The notes under the pieces: model-generated
Database searches by the model: none
What the model saw: the letters and a program-made list of their open reading frames with translations, nothing else
Told to the model about the DNA's origin: nothing
Position numbers and translations under genes: made by a program
In this document: positions 55,541-61,786 of the stretch, one piece after another
Numbering within the stretch: the first letter of the stretch is position 1
Layout: each line of letters opens with the position of its first letter
Source of the DNA: JANQIV01 sp050117315
GTDB lineage: Bacteria; Bacteroidota; Ignavibacteria; Ignavibacteriales; Melioribacteraceae
Reading direction: 5' to 3'
DNA: 64,000 bases
NCBI GenBank assembly: GCA_050117315.1
Contig: JASFMY010000018.1
Span: forward strand, 6,352-70,351

Positions 55541-56275
55541 ATGCAAAGTATTTTGATAGTAGATAATAATGAGGATTTTTTAGCGGATTTTTCAAAGGCC
55601 TTAAAAAATAAATTAGATTGTGATGTTTCTTTTGCTCCGACGGGCAACCAGGCACTTGCAAAAATTAAAGTGCAACGTTTTAGTATAATAATAATTGAAA
55701 ATTCCGTAAAAGATATTCCCGGCTTCGAATTAGTCGGTGTATTAAAGTCAAGCGCAGCAACCAGGTCAATTCCGGTTATAGTTTTATCGGAAAATCAAGA
55801 CCCTATAATTTTAAAGAGATATGCAAATTTGGATATTGACGAATTTATGTTTAAACCTCTTGATATGGAGATTGCTATTTCTAAACTCGAAAATATACTT
55901 GCCAAGCAAACTAGCAAGGTGATGATAATTGACGACCATACGGGGATTCAGACATTTATCCAGAGAGTTATCAAGTCCAAGTTTTTTAGGGACACAATTG
56001 TTGCAAATAACGGGAGGGAAGCTTTTGAGTTATTAAAATCGGAAAAACCGGTTTTAATTATTCTAGATATTGCCATGCCGGAAATGAGCGGTGTTGAATT
56101 TGTTAAAAAACTGCGTAATGAAAAAAAATATGGAAATATTCCAATAGTTATATTATCAAGCAATACCGACCCGGAAATTATACAAGAAGTTGTTAAATTT
56201 AATATCAGTGAATATCTTGCCAAACCAATTTCAATCCAGGAATTAACCGTAAAGTTGAAAAAATATTTTGAATGA
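55541..56275 (+). CDS. Tandem receiver-domain response regulator without output domain
   Basis: A 244-residue protein of two CheY-like receivers. Receiver 1 (1-122) has the acidic pocket as Asp 8-Asn 9-Asn 10 and Glu 53 (IIIEN) where the phospho-accepting Asp should be, Ser 84 and Lys 106 (FKP). It is therefore a pseudo-receiver or a permanent phospho-mimic. Receiver 2 (126-244) is complete: Asp 132/Asp 133, phospho-Asp 177 (ILDIAMP), Ser 207 and Lys 229 (AKP). There is no DNA-binding or enzymatic output and no kinase beside it. A 227-bp AT-rich leader precedes it, and a 42-bp tandem array begins 10 bp after its stop. Confidence 0.88.
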   Translation: MQSILIVDNNEDFLADFSKALKNKLDCDVSFAPTGNQALAKIKVQRFSIIIIENSVKDIPGFELVGVLKSSAATRSIPVIVLSENQDPIILKRYANLDIDEFMFKPLDMEIAISKLENILAKQTSKVMIIDDHTGIQTFIQRVIKSKFFRDTIVANNGREAFELLKSEKPVLIILDIAMPEMSGVEFVKKLRNEKKYGNIPIVILSSNTDPEIIQEVVKFNISEYLAKPISIQELTVKLKKYFE

Positions 56276-56284
56276 AAAATTTTA

Positions 56285-56514
56285 TACTGTTCAAGTCGCT
56301 TGAAGTACTGTTGAATTAGATTTTTGTACTGTTCAAGTCGCTTGAAATACTGTTGAATTAGATTTTTGTACTGTTTAAGTCGCTTGAAGTACTGTTGAAT
56401 TAGATTTTTGTACTGTTCAAGTCGCTTGAAATACTGTTGAATTAGATTTTTGTACTGTTCAAGTCGCTTGAAATACTGTTGAATTAAATTTTTGTACTGT
56501 TTAAGCCGCTTGAA
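56285..56514. repeat. 42-bp tandem repeat array, five full copies plus a 20-bp partial
   Basis: Full copies start at 56285, 56327, 56369, 56411 and 56453; a partial copy runs 56495-56514. Each begins TACTGTTCAAGTCGCTTGAA (first 20 bp), and holds the short inverted repeat TTCAAG-TCG-CTTGAA. Copies differ only by transitions. The C-to-T change in two copies (TTTAAG) keeps a G-U pair in an RNA hairpin, and the A/G at unit position 21 runs G, A, G, A, A over the five full copies. All three plus-strand frames have stops. There are no variable spacers, so it is not CRISPR. Confidence 0.95.
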
Positions 56515-56653
56515 TCCGGATTATGCATTAGCGAAGACGAAAGGTAAGATATTTTATTTGATGAAAGATGCCGTCCATCCATTTTCTTTTTACCGGTAAA
56601 GCAATTTTTAGGACTTCTCTGTTCGTGTGATTACTTGGGCAAGCTCCTAATGC

Positions 56654-56715
56654 AAGAAAACCCGCTTAAGCAATAACCGGGTTATGTATATTATTAGAGG
56701 CGGCGGTCGGATTCG
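56654..56715 (-). repeat. Direct repeat of the tRNA-Cys 3' end plus terminator (copy A)
   Basis: These 62 bp match 56993-57054 with a single difference (T at 56674, C at 57013). The repeat covers the tRNA-Cys 3' acceptor and T-arm half, the spacer and the intrinsic terminator stem (AACCCG at 56659-56664 with CGGGTT at 56678-56683). The two copies lie 339 bp apart and flank the GIY-YIG gene. Confidence 0.93.
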
Positions 56716-56748
56716 CCCGGCAACAGCCGGGTAGCAGACCTTCGCCTA
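56698..56748 (-). pseudogene. Broken tRNA-Cys duplicate
   Basis: Read on the minus strand, this piece keeps the D-stem 3' strand, the anticodon stem 5' strand and the first loop bases (56734-56747 equals 57075-57088, 14 of 14). It then has 18 foreign nt (56716-56733) in place of 20 nt of the real gene, and resumes in the T-loop with an intact 3' acceptor strand. The foreign patch is a perfect hairpin, CCCGGC-TGTT-GCCGGG. The 5' acceptor strand and 5' D arm are absent, so no functional tRNA can form. Its upstream edge supplies the TAG stop of the GIY-YIG gene. Confidence 0.85.
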
Positions 56749-56988
56749 TTTATTTATCGAATCAAGAAAGTTTCTACCGGCATGTGTCTTTAAAAACTTC
56801 TCTCTTTTTAGAGCATCGGATTTGTTATTAAATTCTTCGGTATAAATTAGTTCAAAAGGTTTTCTGAATTTTGTGGATTTGACTTTACCGTCATTATGTT
56901 CTGAGATTCTCCTATCAAGATTAGAAGACATCCCGATGTATCTTTTCCCGTCTTTTATGCTTTTAAGTATGTAGACAAAATATTGCAT
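56746..56988 (-). CDS. GIY-YIG nuclease family protein (80 aa), likely selfish or mobile
   Basis: The ATG at 56988 opens an 80-residue single-domain nuclease. YVYILKSIKDGKRYIGMSSN (about 4-23) holds the G-I-Y-type strand and the Y-I-G motif, RRISEHN (about 26-32) the catalytic Arg region, and ELIYTEEF (about 46-53) the catalytic Glu region. An earlier in-frame start (57015) lies inside the tRNA terminator and is rejected. The length fits the stand-alone UPF0213-type family, whose function is uncertain. The stop codon TAG is formed at the junction with the broken tRNA-Cys copy. Expression could come from readthrough of the tRNA terminator. Confidence 0.9.
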   Translation of the reverse strand: MQYFVYILKSIKDGKRYIGMSSNLDRRISEHNDGKVKSTKFRKPFELIYTEEFNNKSDALKREKFLKTHAGRNFLDSINK

Positions 56989-57022
56989 AAAAAAGAAAAC
57001 CCGCTTAAGCAACAACCGGGTT
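56989..57022 (-). terminator. Intrinsic terminator of the tRNA-Cys gene
   Basis: On the minus strand AACCCG (57022-57017) pairs with CGGGTT (57003-56998), followed by a T-rich tract ending at the GIY-YIG ATG. The same stem exists in the copy at 56659-56683. Confidence 0.75.
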
Positions 57023-57036
57023 ATGTATATTATTAG

Positions 57037-57110
57037 AGGCGGCGGTCGGATTCGAACCGACGAATAAAGGTTTTGCAGACCTTCGCCTTAGACCACTTGG
57101 CCACACCGCC
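57037..57110 (-). tRNA. tRNA-Cys (GCA)
   Basis: A complete cloverleaf on the minus strand: acceptor GGCGGTG pairs with CGCCGCC (one G-U), D arm GCC/GGC, anticodon arm AAGGT-CTGCAAA-ACCTT with anticodon GCA, a 5-nt variable loop, T arm GTCGG-TTCGAAT-CCGAC and discriminator U. CCA is not encoded. It is transcribed after tRNA-Gly, and its 3' half is duplicated beyond the GIY-YIG gene. Confidence 0.97.
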
Positions 57111-57121
57111 AAAATTTAAGC

Positions 57122-57146
57122 AAAAAAAATCCACTATTGTGGATTT
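57122..57146 (-). terminator. Intrinsic terminator between tRNA-Gly and tRNA-Cys
   Basis: AAATCCAC (57127-57134), loop TATT and GTGGATTT (57139-57146) form a perfect 8-bp stem. On the minus strand it is followed by a T run (complement of the A run 57122-57129), so it ends tRNA-Gly transcription. tRNA-Cys would then need its own start or readthrough. Confidence 0.75.
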
Positions 57147-57154
57147 TTAACTAG

Positions 57155-57227
<73 letters not shown>

Positions 57228-57312
57228 ATAAATGTCTAATGAACATTCAACAAAATTGAGATTTCAAATATAAAATTGTTTTCACTTTTTAACAAATAAA
57301 AAATGTACTTTT

Positions 57313-57831
57313 TTATTTTCTGCTTCCGTGAATATATCCCCTGTATGGTCTTGAATGCTGAACAGAAATAAAACATTTGTCATCAACTTCTTCAACCAAT
57401 TTAATAACTCCCCTTAAATCCTTTCTCCTAACAATTGCTATAGCAACAGATGAGTTACCAAACCCTCCCTCTGTCGGAATTAAAGTACATGCAAAATCAG
57501 ATTGACGCAGCTTTGCAGCAATTTCGCGTGTTAGTTTTTGGGAAATAATATTTATTTGCGCATATCCCAGACCAATTTTCTGTTCAAGTGTAATTCCCGT
57601 TAAATTTCCCAAACCGAAACCTACCGCATAACCTATCAGGTTAATGGTGTTATCCAGGTTAAGCATAATATACCTCATCGCAAATATCCAGATCAATACT
57701 TCAAGGGAACCTGTTATTGCAGCGTAAATCCTGCTGCCGTGAACAACAAGAATAGTTCTAAATGTGCCGAGAGAAACGTCGGCAATTCTCATACACATGA
57801 TTAATAATGCACCGATAATAGTTTCAATCAT
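57313..57831 (-). CDS. UPF0316 family membrane protein (DUF5698 + DUF2179)
   Basis: A 172-residue protein. Residues 1-85 hold three helices with MRIADVSLGTFRTILVVHG (about 14-32) and GSLEVLIWIFAMRY (about 41-54), the UPF0316 signatures. Residues 95-172 form a small soluble DUF2179-type domain with LIPTEGGFGNSSVAIAIVRR (about 116-135). The function of the family is unknown to me; DUF2179 resembles ligand-sensing domains of YitT-like proteins. It lies alone upstream of the tRNA genes on the same strand. Confidence 0.88.
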   Translation of the reverse strand: MIETIIGALLIMCMRIADVSLGTFRTILVVHGSRIYAAITGSLEVLIWIFAMRYIMLNLDNTINLIGYAVGFGLGNLTGITLEQKIGLGYAQINIISQKLTREIAAKLRQSDFACTLIPTEGGFGNSSVAIAIVRRKDLRGVIKLVEEVDDKCFISVQHSRPYRGYIHGSRK

Positions 57832-57987
57832 AAAAATTTTTCCATTATTTGTAGTTAAAGAACATTTATTTTGTCCGGCAATTATAATAATAAAATAACA
57901 GTCTTAAAATTGTTTTTAGATAAATTTGGTAACAACGCGTAGTCTTTATTTAACAAAAAAGTTTTCGGTATAATGAAAATAAATAAT

Positions 57988-58147
57988 AGAGTTTCTGCAA
58001 AATAAAAAGTCTGTCGAACCCGTTTTTTGGGTGAGCCTGTCCGCCGTCTTTTTGGCGGGAAATCTTTCAATTAGAGAATGATTTCAAAGATTTCTCCCTC
58101 CGGTCGAAATGACAAAACGTTTAGATATCTAATTTTGCAGAAGCTCT
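57988..58147. mobile_element. MITE-like palindromic element of about 160 bp with 16-bp terminal inverted repeats
   Basis: AGAGTTTCTGCAAAAT (57988-58003) and ATTTTGCAGAAGCTCT (58132-58147) are inverted copies with one mismatch. Inside are further stems: ACCCG/GGGT-type at about 58018-58032, CCGCC/GGCGG at about 58041-58057 and GAAATCTTT/AAAGATTTC (58058-58066 with 58086-58094). The segment CTCCCTCCGGTCGAAATGAC (58095-58114) recalls repeats dispersed in several bacterial genomes, which is from memory. No ORF lies inside. Whether other copies exist here cannot be told from this window. Confidence 0.6.
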
Positions 58148-58449
58148 AATGAAGTGAAAAGCCGGTGAGATTCGTAAAAAGGCAAGCTCTAAAGCCCGAG
58201 CACATAAACTACGTAATCTTGAAGAATTAGTGGGTTCGAAGAACTATCTAGAAGTGAGTAACTGTAATCTGAGCAACTGATAAGTGCTGTTACAAAAAAG
58301 TAGCAAAAATAATCTTTGCACAAAGTCCTTCATTAATTTTTTACTGGAGTAAGTTAGGTTTTAATATCATATTCCTAATGCTTATGTACATTTAAACAAT
58401 TTTAATTTATTTTCCAAAAATATTGACAACATCTTTTATTCATATATTT
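58148..58449. other. Gene-free interval upstream of pcm
   Basis: About 300 bp with no ORF, tRNA or strong hairpin. The sequence is AT-rich towards pcm. TTGACA occurs at 58423-58428, 21 bp before the TATCTTTG box. Nothing else can be supported here. Confidence 0.5.
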
Positions 58450-58457
58450 TATCTTTG
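58450..58457 (+). promoter_or_regulatory. Candidate -7 box for pcm-miaA
   Basis: TATCTTTG matches TAnnTTTG. A start site near 58463 would leave a leader of about 17 nt holding GGAG (58471-58474) before the TTG at 58480. This decides the pcm start: a longer frame from 58423 would begin upstream of the promoter. Confidence 0.6.
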
Positions 58458-58479
58458 TTATTTTCATTTTGGAGAAGCA

Positions 58480-59118
58480 TTGTTTGATCAGGAAAGAAAC
58501 GAATTAGTAGAAACTATAAAATCAAAAGGCATTAAAGACGAAGCGGTACTTAAAGCCGTTAATAGTGTTGAAAGACATTTATTTGTTGAAGATGCGATGA
58601 AGTATCATGCATATAAAGATGTTGCTTTGCCCATTGGTTTCGGGCAAACTATTTCACAGCCTTTTACCGTTGCTTATATGACACAGTCGTTGAATTTACA
58701 AAAGGGAAGTAAAGTTCTTGAAATAGGTACCGGTTCGGGTTACCAGGCTGCAATACTTGAAAAAATGGAGATGCGTGTTTTTTCGATAGAAAGGAACGAT
58801 AAACTCTATAACAGGGCACTTAATTTGTTCGATAATCTGGGAATAAGAGTAGCTGTGCGTTTGGGCGACGGAACAATAGGCTGGGAAGAATATGCTCCTT
58901 TTGACGGAATTATTGTAACTGCCGGAAGCCCGGATATTCCCGAAAGGTTGAAAAAGCAACTCGCAATAGGCGGGAGAATGGTTATCCCGGTTGGGGATAA
59001 AAATACCCAAACAATGAAAATTATTACAAAAAAAGATGAAGAAAATTTTTTGATAACCGATAGTCCCCGATTTAAGTTTGTTCCACTAATTGGTAAAGAA
59101 GGTTGGAAAGAAGGGTAA
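58480..59118 (+). CDS. pcm: Protein-L-isoaspartate O-methyltransferase
   Basis: A 212-residue enzyme from the TTG at 58480, which has GGAG five bases upstream. A frame reaching back to 58423 adds 19 hydrophobic residues but would start before the promoter box, so I use the shorter form. Family motifs: VERHLFVEDAMKYHAYKDVALPIG in part (29-52 region), QTISQPFTVAYMTQ, the SAM-binding VLEIGTGSGYQAAIL, DGIIVTAGSPDIPERL and GGRMVIPVGD. It repairs isoaspartyl residues in damaged proteins. It overlaps miaA by 16 bp. Confidence 0.93.
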   Translation: MFDQERNELVETIKSKGIKDEAVLKAVNSVERHLFVEDAMKYHAYKDVALPIGFGQTISQPFTVAYMTQSLNLQKGSKVLEIGTGSGYQAAILEKMEMRVFSIERNDKLYNRALNLFDNLGIRVAVRLGDGTIGWEEYAPFDGIIVTAGSPDIPERLKKQLAIGGRMVIPVGDKNTQTMKIITKKDEENFLITDSPRFKFVPLIGKEGWKEG

Positions 59119-60032
59119 TAGTAATTACCGGCCCTACATGCAGCGGCAAGACATTTTTAAGTCTAAAATTAGCTGAAAAATTAAAGTCTGAAATTGTTTC
59201 TGCTGACAGCAGGCAGATTTACAAATATCTAAACATTGGAACTGCAAAGCCTGCGAAAGATGAATTGGCGCAAACCAAACATCATTTTATAAATTATCTA
59301 AATCCTGATGAAGATTACAATGTTAGTTTATATGAAACCGAAGCGTTGGAGATTTGTAATAACTTACTGAAAAACGATAAAATCCCTATTGTTGTTGGCG
59401 GCTCAGGGCTTTACGTAAAAGCACTGGTTGACGGTTTATTTACCGAAATTGGTGTTGATGAAGATTATAGAGAAAAGTTAAACGGCATAAGAAACAAGCA
59501 CGGCAATGATTACTTATATGAAGAGCTGAAAAAAGTTGATCCGGAAAGCGCTTCCAAAATGCTGCCTCAAAACTGGAAAAGGGTAATGCGGGCTTTGGAA
59601 GTGTATCAAATTAGCGGTAAGCCGATTAGTGAGTTTCAAGAGAATTTTAAGCGTGAAAATGATATTAAATTCATACAATTCGGATTAAACTGGAAACGCG
59701 AAGTCCTTTACGAAAATATTGAAAAGAGAGTTGATGAAATGATGGAGAAGGGTTTGATTGAAGAAACAAAAAAAGTTCTAATGATGGGTTATAATAAAAA
59801 TTGTAATTCCTTAAATACGGTTGGCTATAAAGAAATGATTTCGTTTCTGGATAATGAAATTACGCTGGAAAGAGCTATTGAACTGATTAAAAGAAACACA
59901 AGAAGATATGCAAAACGTCAAATGACCTGGTTCAGGAAAGATGAGAGAATAAAGTGGTTTTATATAAATTCCAACGATGATTTGGGAGAAGCTGCGGTAA
60001 AAATATTTGGAGAGATCAAATCTGATTTGTAG
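59103..60032 (+). CDS. miaA: tRNA dimethylallyltransferase
   Basis: A 309-residue MiaA. P-loop GPTCSGKT (10-17), SADSRQIYKYLNIGTAKP (34-51), HHFINYLNPDEDYNV (about 60-74), VVGGSGLYVKALVDGL (about 97-112) and TRRYAKRQMTWFRKD (about 275-289) are the family signatures. It prenylates A37 of tRNAs that read codons starting with U, which includes tRNA-Cys. It starts at TTG inside the pcm gene, in another frame, so the two are translationally coupled. Confidence 0.96.
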   Translation: MERRVIVITGPTCSGKTFLSLKLAEKLKSEIVSADSRQIYKYLNIGTAKPAKDELAQTKHHFINYLNPDEDYNVSLYETEALEICNNLLKNDKIPIVVGGSGLYVKALVDGLFTEIGVDEDYREKLNGIRNKHGNDYLYEELKKVDPESASKMLPQNWKRVMRALEVYQISGKPISEFQENFKRENDIKFIQFGLNWKREVLYENIEKRVDEMMEKGLIEETKKVLMMGYNKNCNSLNTVGYKEMISFLDNEITLERAIELIKRNTRRYAKRQMTWFRKDERIKWFYINSNDDLGEAAVKIFGEIKSDL

Positions 60033-60083
60033 AAGTATTTCATAATAAATATATTCCTTTATGAATAATGAGTTTCAACATAA

Positions 60084-61451
60084 ATGAAAGAAAAAATTAG
60101 AATAGCTTCTGGCCAGGGTTTTTGGGGCGATCTAATTGATGCTCCTTATCACCAGGTAACAAAAGGTGAGGTTGATTATTTAGTGATGGATTACCTTGCT
60201 GAAGTTACAATGTCGATTTTACAGAAGCAGAAAAATAAAAATCCGGAACTCGGATATGCTAAAGACATTCCTCTTTTGATGAAAAGGATTTTGCCGGTTT
60301 GTAAAGAAAGAGCCATAAAAATTATTACAAACGGCGGCGGGATAAATCCAACAGCATGCGCAAACGAAGTTCTAAAAGTTGCCGGTGAACTAGGGATATC
60401 CGGATTGAAGGTAGCGGTAATTCTCGGTGACGACATCAGAGAAAGAATAAACGAAATAGTTGATGCCGGATGCGAATTGAACAATATGGAAACCGGTGAA
60501 TCAATTGTACCGCTTAAAGATAAATTGCTAAGCGCTAATGTTTACTTTGGCGCTTTCCCGATTGTTGATGCTTTAAAACAAGGAGCAGACATTGTAATTA
60601 CAGGCAGAACAACGGATACAGGTTTAACGCTTGCCCCGATGATTTACGAGTTCGGGTGGACGAATAAAGATTACGATTTGCTTTCGGCAGGTACTGTAGC
60701 CGGACATATTTTAGAATGCGGCGCTCAGGCAAGCGGCGGCAACCTGCTTGCAGACTGGCAATCCGTAGAAAACTTCGCCGGGATCGGTTTCCCTATTGCC
60801 GAAGCATTTCCAAATGGCGAAATAATTATTACAAAACATGAAAACCTCGGCGGTAAAGTTAGCATTGAAACAGTGTCGGAGCAGCTTGTTTATGAAATAG
60901 GAAACCCGCAAGATTACATAACACCTGATTGCATTGCGGATTTTACTTCAATTCATCTGGAGGATTTGGGAAAAGACAAGGTGAAAGTATACAATGTAAA
61001 AGGAAAGCCGGAAACAGAGTTTTATAAAGTGTCCTGTTCTTATGTAAGCGGATACAGTACCGTGGGGTCATTAACTTATTCTTGGCCTCAAGCATTAACT
61101 AAGGCAAAAGCCGCAGACGAAATTTTACGTAAAAGATTGGAAAATCTTAATCTGAATTTTGAAGAAATTAAAACCGAGTATGTTGGTTATAATTCATGCC
61201 ACGGCCCTTTGGCAAAAGAACTTAATGAAGATGATATTAACGAAATTATGTTGAGAATAGCTGTCCGTTCATATGACAAAAATGCAGTTGAAAGATTCGG
61301 TAAGGAAATTGCGCCGTTGATTTTAACGGGACCTCCAAGCGTTACGGGGTTTGCAGGTGGGAGACCGAGGCCGAGTGAAGTAGTAGCATACTGGCCTGCT
61401 CTGATCCCTAAGAAGTTGGTTCAACCCGAAGTAAAAATTATGGAGTTGTAG
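60084..61451 (+). CDS. Acyclic terpene utilization AtuA family protein (DUF1446)
   Basis: A 455-residue protein. RIASGQGFWGDLIDAP (5-20), ITNGGGINPTACANEVL (about 82-98), ADIVITGRTTDTGLTLAPM (about 172-190), LECGAQASGGNL (about 210-221) and a C-terminal GPPSVTGFAGGRPRPSEVVA (about 411-430) match the AtuA/DUF1446 family. AtuA is needed for citronellol and geraniol use in Pseudomonas, but its reaction is not established. No other atu or acyl-CoA genes are adjacent. The next small gene follows with no gap. The substrate here is probably not an acyclic terpene; that is inference. Confidence 0.88.
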   Translation: MKEKIRIASGQGFWGDLIDAPYHQVTKGEVDYLVMDYLAEVTMSILQKQKNKNPELGYAKDIPLLMKRILPVCKERAIKIITNGGGINPTACANEVLKVAGELGISGLKVAVILGDDIRERINEIVDAGCELNNMETGESIVPLKDKLLSANVYFGAFPIVDALKQGADIVITGRTTDTGLTLAPMIYEFGWTNKDYDLLSAGTVAGHILECGAQASGGNLLADWQSVENFAGIGFPIAEAFPNGEIIITKHENLGGKVSIETVSEQLVYEIGNPQDYITPDCIADFTSIHLEDLGKDKVKVYNVKGKPETEFYKVSCSYVSGYSTVGSLTYSWPQALTKAKAADEILRKRLENLNLNFEEIKTEYVGYNSCHGPLAKELNEDDINEIMLRIAVRSYDKNAVERFGKEIAPLILTGPPSVTGFAGGRPRPSEVVAYWPALIPKKLVQPEVKIMEL

Positions 61452-61769
61452 ATGAAAGTTAAGTTAATAGATATTGCACACGGTAGAAGCGGTGACAAAG
61501 GTGATGCTGCAAATGTCGGAATAATAGCTTATGATGATAAAGGTTACAAAATAATCGAAAAATATTTAACAGCGGAAAAAGTAAAAAAACATTTTGAAGG
61601 GATTACGCTTGGCGATGTTGAGCGGTATGAACTTCCCAATATAAGGGCGCTGAATTTTATTTTACACAATACCCTCGGAGGCGGGGGGACGGTTTCTCTT
61701 AAACACGACGCGCAGGGAAAAACCCTCGCTGCAGCCTTGTTAAGGATGGAATTGGAAATTGATGATTAA
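61452..61769 (+). CDS. AtuA-related small protein
   Basis: A 105-residue protein that starts immediately after the stop of the AtuA gene. VKLIDIAHGRSGDKGDAANVG (3-22), LPNIRALNFILHNTLGGGGT (about 61-80) and GKTLAAALLRMEL (about 89-101) match the small C-terminal domain found fused to, or encoded next to, AtuA proteins. In other species the two are one polypeptide, so this looks like a split version. It probably forms a complex with the larger subunit. No catalytic residue can be named. Confidence 0.85.
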   Translation: MKVKLIDIAHGRSGDKGDAANVGIIAYDDKGYKIIEKYLTAEKVKKHFEGITLGDVERYELPNIRALNFILHNTLGGGGTVSLKHDAQGKTLAAALLRMELEIDD

Positions 61770-61786
61770 AATAAGGAGACAAGAAA

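Noticed and set aside
55948..56223. 91-residue minus-strand ORF inside the receiver gene
   Set aside because: It is the complement of a well-conserved receiver domain and has no homology I can see.
56285..56514. CRISPR array
   Set aside because: The 42-bp units are contiguous with no spacers, and no cas gene is nearby.
56698..56748. A second functional tRNA-Cys
   Set aside because: The 5' acceptor strand and 5' D arm are missing and the anticodon-to-T-loop region is replaced by a foreign hairpin.
57011..57015. Earlier start of the GIY-YIG gene at 57015
   Set aside because: It lies inside the tRNA terminator stem and adds non-family residues; the ATG at 56988 begins the conserved strand.
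56746..57110. Group I intron with a homing endonuclease interrupting tRNA-Cys
   Set aside because: An intact tRNA-Cys lies upstream of the nuclease gene and no group I core or splice structure is visible; the arrangement is a duplication rather than an interruption.
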